Shown one piece after another: positions 1 to 7,477 of a DNA stretch of 41,079 bases (positions are counted from its first letter, which is position 1; the number at the start of each line of letters is the position of its first letter). The position numbers were made by a program, and so were the translations under genes. Location: positions 1-41,079 of the forward strand of contig CAINGK010000076.1 in the NCBI GenBank assembly GCA_903848465.1, read 5' to 3'. The notes beneath the pieces are model-generated. The model did no database searches and was not told the DNA's origin. It worked only from the letters and a program-made list of their open reading frames with translations. This DNA is from an uncultured Verrucomicrobiota bacterium (GTDB lineage: Bacteria > Verrucomicrobiota > Verrucomicrobiia > Verrucomicrobiales > Verrucomicrobiaceae).

Positions 1-1
1 A

Positions 2-253
2 AGCGTTTTGGACTGCGCCGGTCCTCCGGCGCTTTCGCAAGTCCCCAGGCCCACGGAAAGCTCCAGAGGGCTGGAGCACTCCAAAACGCTGCCGCGTGGC
101 AGGAAGCCCCAGCGCCCCGCCAGCGCGAAGCGTCTTGGACTGCGGTGGCAAGCCTTAGCGCGACACCGCTTTTCGCAAGCCGGACGGCGCATAGAGTCCA
201 TAGCGCACCCTACATCCCGCGAAAGCGACGCCGCTTTCGCAGGCCGCATACCA
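2..253. repeat. Palindromic repeat family A, copy 1 (compound)
   Basis: Bases 2-12 (AGCGTTTTGGA) are repeated in inverted form at about 80-92, giving a small fold-back unit. A second unit begins at 129 with AGCGTCTTGGACTGCGGTGG and continues with the same text as the copies at 3791 and 22058, including the shared ACACCGCTTTTCGCA and GCCGGACGGCG blocks. The right-hand end of this second unit is not intact. Open reading frames across it are repeat translations and no gene is called. Confidence 0.7.
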
Positions 254-330
254 TATTAAACACGAGGCAAGTATGGCACTAAACTAAGCCGCATTTTCGC
301 ACCTTTGCGGCCTTCCTTCCTCAGCCTTCC

Positions 331-495
331 TGAGCCCTGAAAGGGCGGCATAACGTAGCCCCGGGCAAGCGAGCCTCAGCGAGCACCGCCCGGGGTTTCC
401 GACAACACGACCGGGAAGCAAACCCAACCCTCCGCCACACCCCACGCCTACCAGCAGCGTCTGCATAGAACTCCGCCGCGCACCCGTGGCACTCA
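331..495. repeat. Dispersed repeat family B, copy 1
   Basis: This stretch starts TGAGCCCTGAAAGGGCGGCA and matches 18475-18635 over most of its length. Shared blocks include CATAACGTAGCCC, GGGCAAGCGAGCC, CACGACCGGGAAGCAAACCCA and CAGCAGCGTCTG. Internal short palindromes (GCCCTGAAAGGGC, CCCGGGC...GCCCGGG) suggest a structured intergenic element. Minus-strand reading frames across both copies give similar peptides only because the DNA is repeated. Confidence 0.75.
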
Positions 496-499
496 AACC

Positions 500-813
500 A
501 CCCCCAGCCCTCGCAATCCACGAACAATGTGTTTAACCGAGTGCCATTCACGCCCCGCATCTTTCTCACCCGTCCTACGCATCATCAACGACGGCGAGTG
601 GCGGTATTCCTCCGCCCATCACGATCGCATCCGCTACGCTGCGCCCCCTTCCACCGCCTCCTCAACGACCACCCGCTGCCCAGGCGCTGGAAACCCCGCC
701 CCAATGACCGCGCCCGCCTCCTCTGCGACGCCTCCGCGTTCATCAACCATCTGCAACGTCCGAACTCTCCGGCGGGCTCCTTCCTGGCGTTCTCACAGGC
801 GTCTTGATCTGGT
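500..813. other. Stretch with no recognisable gene
   Basis: Several overlapping plus-strand frames are open here, but none gives a protein I recognise, the composition is Pro/Arg/Ser-rich in every frame, and no ribosome-binding site precedes a start. It may be a decayed gene. I see no RNA gene or clear terminator in it. Confidence 0.4.
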
Positions 814-1206
814 TCATTCCCATCCATTTTTGGATCCAATCTCCGCTACATCCGCAATGAGCTGTGAGATGCCATCTGAACCAGCTCCTTTCTCCCGAAG
901 GAGATTTAGACTTCTCAGCAGCAGGCTAAAAACCATCTTTTTTTGTGTGAATTGATCTGACTGCGTAAACATTAAATAATCAAGCTGAAGTCTAAAATCC
1001 ATCGTTCGCCTTTTTTTGGATAATTTAAATATCTCTTTGAAGTCGAAGTCGTCACGCAAGATGACTATAACATCCCACCCTTCAATCTCAATGTCATAGG
1101 TCTTGTCTTCTATCTTCTTATTGATAGTCAATTCGAGTTCTTTCCGAACAACTCGAAAACGATCAATAACATCTTCTTGGGTTTCTGCCCCTATCCACAA
1201 TTTCAT
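814..1206 (-). CDS. Imm44-like orphan immunity protein or hypothetical protein
   Basis: This 130-residue cytoplasmic protein has no signal peptide or membrane segment. It begins MKLWIGAETQ and alternates charged helices with short strands, including a central WDVIVILRDD strand. Its size and the MKLWIGAE start resemble the Imm44 class of predicted immunity proteins that protect against polymorphic toxins. That assignment is from memory of the family and is tentative. No toxin gene lies next to it, so it would be an orphan. The gene is clearly richer in A+T than its neighbours and lacks an obvious Shine-Dalgarno sequence, both consistent with horizontal acquisition. It sits between repeats and the convergently placed 3' end of no other gene, so context does not help. 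Confidence 0.65.
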   Translation of the reverse strand: MKLWIGAETQEDVIDRFRVVRKELELTINKKIEDKTYDIEIEGWDVIVILRDDFDFKEIFKLSKKRRTMDFRLQLDYLMFTQSDQFTQKKMVFSLLLRSLNLLREKGAGSDGISQLIADVAEIGSKNGWE

Positions 1207-1337
1207 ATATTAATAGTCTGGGGAAACGGCTCAGGGTGCAAACAATCGACAAATGGCATGGCGGTCATTTAGTGAGTTTAGTGGCATAATCCCAAAACAC
1301 TCTCTGCACCTCCGGGCCTTCCGCCAGCGCTTTTCCC

Positions 1338-3632
1338 TCACTCCTTCACCTGCGCCGTCGCCGCCGCAGGCACATCCAGTTTCAGCAACCGCTTCGCCTC
1401 CTCCAGCGCAAACTTCGCATCCTTAAACGGCTCCCAACTGATGTCCTGCCAGCGTTGCTTGCCGGCGGTGTCGATGAGGATCGTGGCGTGCAGGTTTTCG
1501 TTTTCAAAGTCGTCGTGGGCGCGGACCTTTTTGAAGGCTTCCAGGCTGCTATCGCTCAGGATCGGGAAGGGGAGGGGCTGGTCGGGTTTGAGATTGAGCT
1601 TGGCGCGAATGCCCGCAGCAGCCTGCGGGGTTTCGAGGGTCACGGCCACGAGCTGAATGCCCGCCTTCTCGAAGTCAGCAGCAGCTTTCGCAAAGGCCTG
1701 CATCTGCTCCACGCAATGGCCGCAGTCGTGGCCGAGGTAGAAGAGAAACAGCGTGGGCTGCTTGGCGGTGAAGTCGCTGCTCTTCACACGCTGATTCTCC
1801 AGCGTGCTGGCCTCAAACACCGGGGCCACAGGCGCGCTCCAGTGTACGGGGCCGAGCGTGGCGATGTCAGGACGCACGCCGCTGTCCGTGCGCTTGGGCG
1901 CAGGGGCGGGCCAATCGCCCTCAATGCCCAAGGTCTTGGCCAGCGCATCCAGGCGCTTGGCGATGGGTAGATCACGATCCATCGCAAACGCCAGCTTGCG
2001 CGTCTCTTCAAAAGCCTTTTTCGCCTCATCGGTTTTGCCACACGCCTGCAGGATTTCCGTCTTGGTAGCCAAGCCCACGAGGTCAGCAGTGAAGCTCTTG
2101 GTGAGTTCGACCGCCTGTTCCTTATCGCCAAAGGTCAGCCAGTAGCGCGCGAGACGCTCCTTGGGCACATCGAGCACCTTGAGGTCAGACAGCAGCTTGT
2201 GAGTTTCGCCTGGGCGGAAGGAGCCATCCTTGCTGCTGAGCGCCACGAGCGCCTTCAGCTCCGCGATGCCATTGGCCTTCGCCTTCACCTCCGGCGGCGG
2301 CGTTTTCTTGTCCTTACTCTCCTTCGCATCAGCGACGGCACTTGGCTTATCGGCAGACTTCTTGGCAGCACCCTTCTTGGTGCTGAGTTGTTTCGGCTCC
2401 GCAGCGGTCTTGGGCGCAGGCTTGGGCGCATCCGTCGAGAGCGCTTCCAAATCCTTCAAAGCCGCCGCAAGACCTGCCCCATCACCGAGCTGAAAACTCG
2501 CCAGTCCCAGCGCACGCAGCCGCGCGATGTCATGGCCGACCTGCGCCACCGGAGCCTGCGCAAAAGCCTTCAGCTCATCCCAGCGCTCCCACTTGATCAG
2601 CGTCTCGATCAAGCGCGTGCGACCATAGCTCGCCGAGGTCGAGGACTTATCGAGGAAGTTATAAACCGGATGCCGTGGAATCGCGATGAGACTGCGCGCC
2701 AGCGCCGCCGCATCCTTCGCGCGGCCTAGGTCATTGTAAGTGCGCGTGAGCCACTCCTCATTGTGCGCGTAGTTGTGGATCTGATCCGGCAAAATATAGC
2801 TGCGCATCATGTAGGCATGGTCCACGCGCGTGCTCGCTTCCTGCTGCCACGCCGCATCGTCGGGGCGCTTCAATTTGGAAAACGTATGCCCAGGCATGTG
2901 CCACATGTGCGCGATCCCAGGAGCGACCTGCCCGCACAGCGCGCCCGATTTCAGCGCCAGGATCGGCTTGCTCTGATCCCACAGGTGAATGCGATAATGG
3001 TGCGCCGGGTGATTAGGCACCGCAGCAAAGATTTGATCCAGCAACGCATCCACCGCCTGCAAGCTGGAGATGGTCGCCTCCTCACGCGAGAACCAAATAC
3101 GCCACACCAGAAAGGCCTTGGCCTCAATGTCCTTCGGATCGTCCTGCACCAGCGTCTCGAAGTCCTTGATGCAGTCGAGACTCTTCTGCTTCTTATCGCG
3201 CTTGTCGTTGTCGCGATACAGATTCTCCAGCACCGCGATCCACTTCTGCTCGCGTGGCGTCGCCTTCGCTTTCAGCGGAGTTGCTTTCTTGATGAAGGCG
3301 CTCGCGCGTTTCTCGTTGTTCACGTTCGCCATGCTCATGCCCCAGTACGCCATCGCGCAGCCCGGATCGAGCGCCGCCACCTGCCGGAACGAGCGCTCCG
3401 CCTCATAATACCAAAAGCCATGCAGTTGCCCGATGCCCTGCGTGAAAAACTTCTGCGCCTCCGCCTTCTTCGAGCTGATCGGAAACTTCACCGCATCCCC
3501 ACACCCCGGCATCAGCACCGCCGCCTGCCGCGGCCCCTCATTGAAAGCCTCCCCATTCGCCGAATGACCAGGGTCCCCCTGCACATGAAAAGCGAGGGCA
3601 AGAACGAAGGCAGAAACAATGAAGTGGCGCAT
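1338..3632 (-). CDS. Secreted TPR protein with C-terminal thioredoxin-like (AhpC/TSA) domain
   Basis: A 764-residue protein with an N-terminal signal peptide (MRHFIVSAFVLALAFHVQG). Residues about 45-400 are helical TPR-like repeats containing motifs such as FWYYEAERSFRQVAALDP and CAMAYWGMSMAN, a layout common in exported verrucomicrobial and planctomycete proteins. A low-complexity Lys/Ala/Pro linker follows at about 400-455, then a second helical part. The last ~150 residues are a redoxin fold with the redox motif CGHC at about 637-640 (GHDCGHCVEQM) and a downstream FPILSDSSLEAF peroxiredoxin-type segment. The likely role is a periplasmic or surface thiol-disulfide or peroxide-reactive protein held by a TPR scaffold; the substrate cannot be told. 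It stands alone on the minus strand. Confidence 0.85.
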   Translation of the reverse strand: MRHFIVSAFVLALAFHVQGDPGHSANGEAFNEGPRQAAVLMPGCGDAVKFPISSKKAEAQKFFTQGIGQLHGFWYYEAERSFRQVAALDPGCAMAYWGMSMANVNNEKRASAFIKKATPLKAKATPREQKWIAVLENLYRDNDKRDKKQKSLDCIKDFETLVQDDPKDIEAKAFLVWRIWFSREEATISSLQAVDALLDQIFAAVPNHPAHHYRIHLWDQSKPILALKSGALCGQVAPGIAHMWHMPGHTFSKLKRPDDAAWQQEASTRVDHAYMMRSYILPDQIHNYAHNEEWLTRTYNDLGRAKDAAALARSLIAIPRHPVYNFLDKSSTSASYGRTRLIETLIKWERWDELKAFAQAPVAQVGHDIARLRALGLASFQLGDGAGLAAALKDLEALSTDAPKPAPKTAAEPKQLSTKKGAAKKSADKPSAVADAKESKDKKTPPPEVKAKANGIAELKALVALSSKDGSFRPGETHKLLSDLKVLDVPKERLARYWLTFGDKEQAVELTKSFTADLVGLATKTEILQACGKTDEAKKAFEETRKLAFAMDRDLPIAKRLDALAKTLGIEGDWPAPAPKRTDSGVRPDIATLGPVHWSAPVAPVFEASTLENQRVKSSDFTAKQPTLFLFYLGHDCGHCVEQMQAFAKAAADFEKAGIQLVAVTLETPQAAAGIRAKLNLKPDQPLPFPILSDSSLEAFKKVRAHDDFENENLHATILIDTAGKQRWQDISWEPFKDAKFALEEAKRLLKLDVPAAATAQVKE

Positions 3633-3790
3633 GGGTAGATATTTAGAACGCAGATCGAGCTGAGAAATTGAGACTCATCGAGCAAAAAAAGCAAAATGCC
3701 CAGCACGAATGGCACTCAGACGTAACCATGCCGCCGGGGTATCGCTGTACCGCAGCCTGCGAGCAGCCCCAGCGCCCCCGCGAGCGCGAC

Positions 3791-4008
3791 AGCGTCTTGC
3801 AGTGCGGTGGCAAGCTTTAGCGCGACACCGCTTTTCGCAGGCCGGACGGCGGCATAAGAACGCAAAGCATTCAACACCCCGCGAAAGCGCTGCTGCTTTC
3901 GCAGGCCGGACAGCGTCCTGAGTCCACAGAACATCCACCACCCCGCAAAAGCGGTGCCGCCGATGCAGGCTTGCGCCGTGCATCTCTGTCACCGCAGTCC
4001 AAGACGCT
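3791..4008. repeat. Palindromic repeat family A, copy 2 (complete)
   Basis: The element begins AGCGTCTTGCAGTGCGGTGG and ends CACCGCAGTCCAAGACGCT, so its ends are near-perfect inverted repeats of about 19 bp. Inside are repeated CCGCGAAAGCG and TTTCGCAGGCCGGACAGCG blocks. The right half (GCGGTGCCGCCGATGCAGGC onward) is almost identical to the right half of the copy at 22058-22211. No transposase is encoded, so it is MITE- or REPIN-like. Reading frames across it are rejected. The rest of 3633-4117 holds no gene I can support. Confidence 0.75.
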
Positions 4009-4117
4009 GCCGCGTGTCTAGAGCGATCATCTTGCCACGCGTGCCCGCAAGCTCCGCAAACCACGAGCCTGCAAAGTATGCAGTCATGCAATGACAAAGA
4101 CAAAACCTCCTTTGTGA

Positions 4118-4513
4118 TCACATGAGTTTTTCCCACCAGGATGCTTTCCTTCCTTGATGTGATGAACCTTCCCACTTGGGAAGGCTGCAATGCATGCATC
4201 GGCCTGTGAAATCATTTTTGATCCACCCGTTGGTGAAGAAGTTTTTGCCGCATTGCGGGCAACGCCAGCGCGATTTCCAGATGCTGGCGGGCACCCAAAA
4301 CATCATCCACACGGGAAAAATAATCGAAGCAAGGTCTTTGCTGTGGTTCATCCAGCCGGTGGTCTGACAGACGATTTCGGCGGATACAGTGAAAGGCAGC
4401 CAGCTCAAAAAAAGGATCCAAAACAGCTTCGAGCGCCGCTGGTAGTCCTGCCACCCAGCTTCAAAGCGGAGTGGATTGGGATCGTGTGGGATGACTTCGG
4501 GCGTTGACTCCAT
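4118..4513 (-). CDS. Small membrane protein with C-terminal zinc ribbon (paralogue 1)
   Basis: This 131-residue protein has two hydrophobic segments at about 30-50 and 60-82, then a cytoplasmic zinc-ribbon-like tail with RCPQCGKNFF and CMHCSLPKWEG, i.e. CxxC...CxxC. Its N-terminal RFEAGWQDYQRRSKL segment and its tail match the next gene upstream (4522-4848) closely. The two are tandem duplicates only 8 bp apart and probably co-transcribed, with 4848 first. Function is unknown; the fold suggests a membrane-anchored metal-binding or protein-binding module. A third, more distant relative is at 6896-7174. Confidence 0.75.
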   Translation of the reverse strand: MESTPEVIPHDPNPLRFEAGWQDYQRRSKLFWILFLSWLPFTVSAEIVCQTTGWMNHSKDLASIIFPVWMMFWVPASIWKSRWRCPQCGKNFFTNGWIKNDFTGRCMHCSLPKWEGSSHQGRKASWWEKLM

Positions 4514-4521
4514 AATGAAAA

Positions 4522-4848
4522 TCAGTTCAAGAAACTGCGATCCTTATCAAAGGATGACCCCTCCCATTTGCGCAGCCCACAGTGATGGCACTGGGTGGCG
4601 AATGAGTTTCTGTGGGAGATGCTGTGGAAAAAGCCATTACCGCACTGGGGGCACCGCCAGAATTCACGCGCCCCAAGACTCACGACATATAAAATGAACC
4701 AAAGAGTGGCAACAGTCCCGGTGGCCTGAAAAAAATAGCAGAGGGGCACGTAGCTCAGAATGGTGATCCATGCCAACCGAGAACGCCGCCGGTAGTCCCG
4801 CCACTCCGCCTCAAAGCGCGTGGGATAGGATTCAACGGTTGGCAGCAT
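4522..4848 (-). CDS. Small membrane protein with C-terminal zinc ribbon (paralogue 2)
   Basis: A 108-residue protein built like its downstream neighbour: an RFEAEWRDYRRRSRLAWI amphipathic start, a hydrophobic region at about 28-60, then WRCPQCGNGFF and CHHCGLRKWEGSS, giving four Cys as two CxxC pairs. It is shorter than its paralogue in the loop between membrane segments. First gene of a two-gene minus-strand unit that lies downstream of the terminator at 4899-4942, so it must have its own promoter. No function is known to me. Confidence 0.75.
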   Translation of the reverse strand: MLPTVESYPTRFEAEWRDYRRRSRLAWITILSYVPLCYFFQATGTVATLWFILYVVSLGAREFWRCPQCGNGFFHSISHRNSFATQCHHCGLRKWEGSSFDKDRSFLN

Positions 4849-4898
4849 GGGGGATGGGCTGGAATGCGGAGCGATAGCATGAAACTAAAGACGGCATT

Positions 4899-4942
4899 TC
4901 CAAAAAAGCAAAATGCCCGGAGGACTGATCCCCCGGGCATTC
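4899..4942 (-). terminator. Rho-independent terminator of the ThuA gene
   Basis: Read on the minus strand, AATGCCCGG (4941-4933) pairs with CCGGGCATT (4920-4912) across a short loop, and is followed by TTTGCTTTTTTGG. It lies about 40 bp after the stop of the ThuA-domain gene. Confidence 0.8.
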
Positions 4943-4980
4943 ACAAATAGGAGTGATGTCACACTCCAATAGGTAGAGTC

Positions 4981-5844
4981 TTACTTCCCGTATCCCGGTG
5001 CGGCCTTGCCGTTTTCCTCGATGTGGCCGGTGGTCCAGAGGATGGCACGGGTCACGAGGTCCAGGTAGCGCGCATCCGCCACGGTCGCGGTGTTGTGACC
5101 GATGGTGGTGCTGAAAATCTTCGTCTTGTTCGGGCCGTATTCATTCGTCCAAGCGACAACGGCGTTGGCTTCAGTGGCCTTGGCGTCAGGCGGGAGGGTT
5201 TCGCCCTTCTTGGCCTTCGGCGGCACGATCTGCAGACCGGTCGCCAGCGGCTTGCCGGTCAGAATCTGCACGTTGTTGTACAGCTCTTCGTTGATCGTCG
5301 TCCAGTTTTCCATCCCCACGGTGATCGGGCTGGCTTTGTCGGTGAAGGAAATCGCGATCGGCTGCTGCGGGCCGTGGCCAATGGATTGCAGGCCGAGCAT
5401 TTCATACCAGCCTGCGTTATCCGCACCGGGCTTCACGGCCTCACGGAAATTGCCCCAGCGATAGCTGTGCATCGCGCAGTGCAGGTTCACGGCGGGCTTG
5501 CCAGCCTTGTGCGCATCGAGAATGGCACCCACGTAGGCGGGGTCCGTCACATCCGCGCTGCATTCGTCGTGGATGATCACATCGAAATCCTTGGCCCAGT
5601 CCTTGGTCTTGTAGATTTCAAAGGTGGCCTTGGTGGTCTTGTCGGGATTGAAAGCGACATCCACAATGGCGTTGAGACGGGCCTCGATGCCTTCTTTGAG
5701 CACCAGGTGCTGCTTGTCATACTCATGGCAGCAGCCGCCAGCGACGATGAGTACGCGCAAGGGCTTGACGGCAGTGTCGGCGGCCTGCGCTAGAAAGAGC
5801 GCCGCAGAGACGGTGAGAGTGAGCAGGGGAAAAAAGAGTCGCAT
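4981..5844 (-). CDS. Exported ThuA-domain protein (trehalose-utilisation-like)
   Basis: With the start at 5844 the protein is 287 residues and begins with a signal peptide (MRLFFPLLTLTVSAALFLAQA). The frame stays open upstream to 5955, but that would place 37 non-hydrophobic residues before the signal peptide, so I prefer the internal ATG. The mature part is a ThuA (class I glutamine amidotransferase-like) fold: RVLIVAGGCCHEYDKQH strand and loop, FDVIIHDECSADV, KPAVNLHCAMHSYR, and a C-terminal TIGHNTATVADARYLDL segment. ThuA-family proteins are linked to sugar metabolism, but the reaction of exported homologues is not established. It is monocistronic, divergent from aroE and ends at a strong terminator. 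Confidence 0.88.
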   Translation of the reverse strand: MRLFFPLLTLTVSAALFLAQAADTAVKPLRVLIVAGGCCHEYDKQHLVLKEGIEARLNAIVDVAFNPDKTTKATFEIYKTKDWAKDFDVIIHDECSADVTDPAYVGAILDAHKAGKPAVNLHCAMHSYRWGNFREAVKPGADNAGWYEMLGLQSIGHGPQQPIAISFTDKASPITVGMENWTTINEELYNNVQILTGKPLATGLQIVPPKAKKGETLPPDAKATEANAVVAWTNEYGPNKTKIFSTTIGHNTATVADARYLDLVTRAILWTTGHIEENGKAAPGYGK

Positions 5845-5964
5845 GGGGTTATAAGGAGGGGTTGGTGGACGGGCGTGCTGATTGCAGCGCGGATGAAACG
5901 CAATGTCGAGCGGGAAAATTACGGGCAGCTTTGACAGTCCGTCGTTCTGCGGCATGTCTGGCGC

Positions 5965-6879
5965 GTGGCAGATTTTTTATCATTCGAAGATTTAATGCAT
6001 TGGAATGCAGTGGCCGGGCGCTTCACGCCGCCTGCACGGCTGGCCGTCATCGGCGATCCCATCGGCCACTCACGCAGTCCGCAGATGCACAATCCCGCCC
6101 TGCAGGAGTGCGGCATTGAGGCTCAGTACATCCGCGTGCAGGTCCCCGTAGGCCGCGTCGCGGAGGCCTTCCGCCAGTTCGCCGCCAGCGGCTTTCTCGG
6201 CGTCAACATCACCATCCCGCACAAATTTGAAGCGCTCGATGCCGTGGACGTGCTCGATCCCCTCGCGCGCCAGCTCGGCGCGGTGAATACCCTCGCCATC
6301 CGCGCAGGCAAACTCCACGGTTTCAACAGCGACGGCCCCGGCTTTTTGCGCAGCGTGAAAGAAGCCTTCGGCGCGGACATCCAGGACCTGCGCGTCCTCA
6401 TCCTCGGCGCAGGCGGCGGCGCAGGCCGTGCCGTCGCCGTGCAGAGCGCCCTCTCCGGCTGCCGCAAGCTCCTGCTAGTAAACCGCTCCCAGGCCAAGGC
6501 CGAAGCCGTCGCCACCGAAATCCTCGCGCTAAATTTCCAGCCCGACGTCTCCGTAGTGCCCTGGCAAGATGACGCCCTGCACGCAGCGCTGGCCACCACC
6601 GACCTCATCGTCAATGCCACCTCCCTCGGCATGAAGCCTGCCGATGCTAAGCTCCTGCCCGCAGACGCGCTGCTGCCACGCCACCTCGTCTTCGACATGG
6701 TCTATCGCGCCGATAGCGAGACCCCGCTGCTGGCGGACGCCAGGCAGGCAGGTGCCCGCACGGTGGATGGCCTCTCCCTGCTGCTGCACCAGGGGGCCAT
6801 TTCCTTTGAGCACTGGTTTGACCGCCCCGCGCCGTTAAATGTCATGCGTGATGGCTTGCAGAATGCCGCGAGGTCGTAA
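5965..6879 (+). CDS. aroE: Shikimate dehydrogenase
   Basis: AroE reduces 3-dehydroshikimate to shikimate with NADPH in aromatic amino acid synthesis. The 304-residue protein has the substrate motif GDPIGHSRSPQMHN (30-43), the catalytic Lys in NITIPHK (K87), the catalytic Asp in FNSDGPGF (D123), the nucleotide-binding loop GAGGGAGRA (148-156), NRSQAKAE for NADPH phosphate, NATSLGM and the C-terminal GLSLLLHQG. The start at 5965 is GTG; an in-frame ATG at 5995 is possible, but the FEDLMHW segment before it fits the usual N-terminal extension of related enzymes. The divergent intergenic region to the ThuA gene (5845-5964) probably holds both promoters. Confidence 0.95.
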   Translation: MADFLSFEDLMHWNAVAGRFTPPARLAVIGDPIGHSRSPQMHNPALQECGIEAQYIRVQVPVGRVAEAFRQFAASGFLGVNITIPHKFEALDAVDVLDPLARQLGAVNTLAIRAGKLHGFNSDGPGFLRSVKEAFGADIQDLRVLILGAGGGAGRAVAVQSALSGCRKLLLVNRSQAKAEAVATEILALNFQPDVSVVPWQDDALHAALATTDLIVNATSLGMKPADAKLLPADALLPRHLVFDMVYRADSETPLLADARQAGARTVDGLSLLLHQGAISFEHWFDRPAPLNVMRDGLQNAARS

Positions 6880-6895
6880 ACTAGTATCTCTTTGC

Positions 6896-7174
6896 ATGAC
6901 CTCGTCGCGCCATTTCGTTCTCAGCTTCCTTGGCCCCATCCTCACCGGTGGCCTTTTCTGCGGCCTGGTCTTGCTCAATTGGAAGTTGCTGGAGGAGCAT
7001 CGGCTTGAGCCGCTGGTGACGATTTTGGTGGGAGCGGTCGTGGTCGCTACGGTCACCCGCTGGTTTGTGCGGCACTACATCGCCGTGCGCTGCCCGTTTT
7101 GTGGCGGCAAAAGCTATGAAATCCCAGACCGGGGCAGCCGTTTCATGTGTCTGGTCTGTGGCAAAGACCACTAG
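6896..7174 (+). CDS. Small membrane protein with zinc ribbon (paralogue 3)
   Basis: With the start at ATG 6896 this is a 92-residue protein starting 17 bp after aroE. Two hydrophobic segments (about residues 9-27 and 37-57) precede a zinc-ribbon tail, RCPFCGGKSYE and FMCLVCGKDH. It has the same architecture as the proteins at 4118 and 4522 but low sequence similarity. The frame is open from 6839, inside the end of aroE, but the ATG at 6896 removes an implausible leader. It may be co-transcribed with aroE and ends before the hairpin at 7262. Function unknown. Confidence 0.72.
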   Translation: MTSSRHFVLSFLGPILTGGLFCGLVLLNWKLLEEHRLEPLVTILVGAVVVATVTRWFVRHYIAVRCPFCGGKSYEIPDRGSRFMCLVCGKDH

Positions 7175-7261
7175 GAATGGTTAGGCAACAATAAATCGGC
7201 TTGCCGAAACATGTGAAAGTCGTTACCTATATGCGGCGTTTGAGTGTATAGCTCTGCCAAT

Positions 7262-7286
7262 CGCTTTCCAACGAAAGCGCTTTTTT
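7262..7286 (+). terminator. Rho-independent terminator before infC
   Basis: CGCTTTC (7262-7268), loop CAAC, GAAAGCG (7273-7279), then C and six T. It is placed to end transcription from aroE and the zinc-ribbon gene. It could alternatively act as an attenuator in a long infC leader, since infC starts about 190 bp further on. Confidence 0.75.
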
Positions 7287-7463
7287 CTGACTTTCTCCGC
7301 ATGTTTATTTCTTTTTCGCGTCCACACACCCCGCTTGATCGGGCAGAGGCAGACGCGTGCATGTCGGAATCAAGTCCGTGCTGATATGATGTTTTCAGCG
7401 CGTCTTTCCCCAATGATTTTCCAGGTGCCTGCCACATGGCGGCCTGGAGTTTTGAACACACCC

Positions 7464-7477
7464 GGAGGTATCCCATA
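7464..7477 (+). promoter_or_regulatory. Ribosome-binding site and AUA start of infC
   Basis: GGAGG at 7464-7468 is followed by six bases (TATCCC) and then ATA at 7475. The frame is open to an ATG at 7436, but that ATG has no Shine-Dalgarno sequence and would put the strong one inside the coding region. No other ATG, GTG or TTG lies at the right distance from the GGAGG. In E. coli infC uses AUU, and IF-3 represses translation from non-canonical starts, so an AUA start fits known autoregulation. Confidence 0.7.

Noticed and set aside
8..259. Plus-strand frame of 83 codons at the window start
   Set aside because: It lies wholly in repeat family A and similar peptides arise from the other copies only because the DNA is repeated.
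527..955. Overlapping plus-strand frames, including a GEWRYSSAHH-like peptide that recalled a transposase C-terminus
   Set aside because: No other transposase motif is present in any frame, composition is Pro/Arg/Ser-rich, and the frame overlaps the better supported gene on the other strand.
3675..4199. Minus-strand frame of 174 codons
   Set aside because: It covers repeat family A copy 2 and overlaps the end of the zinc-ribbon gene; nothing resembles a known protein.
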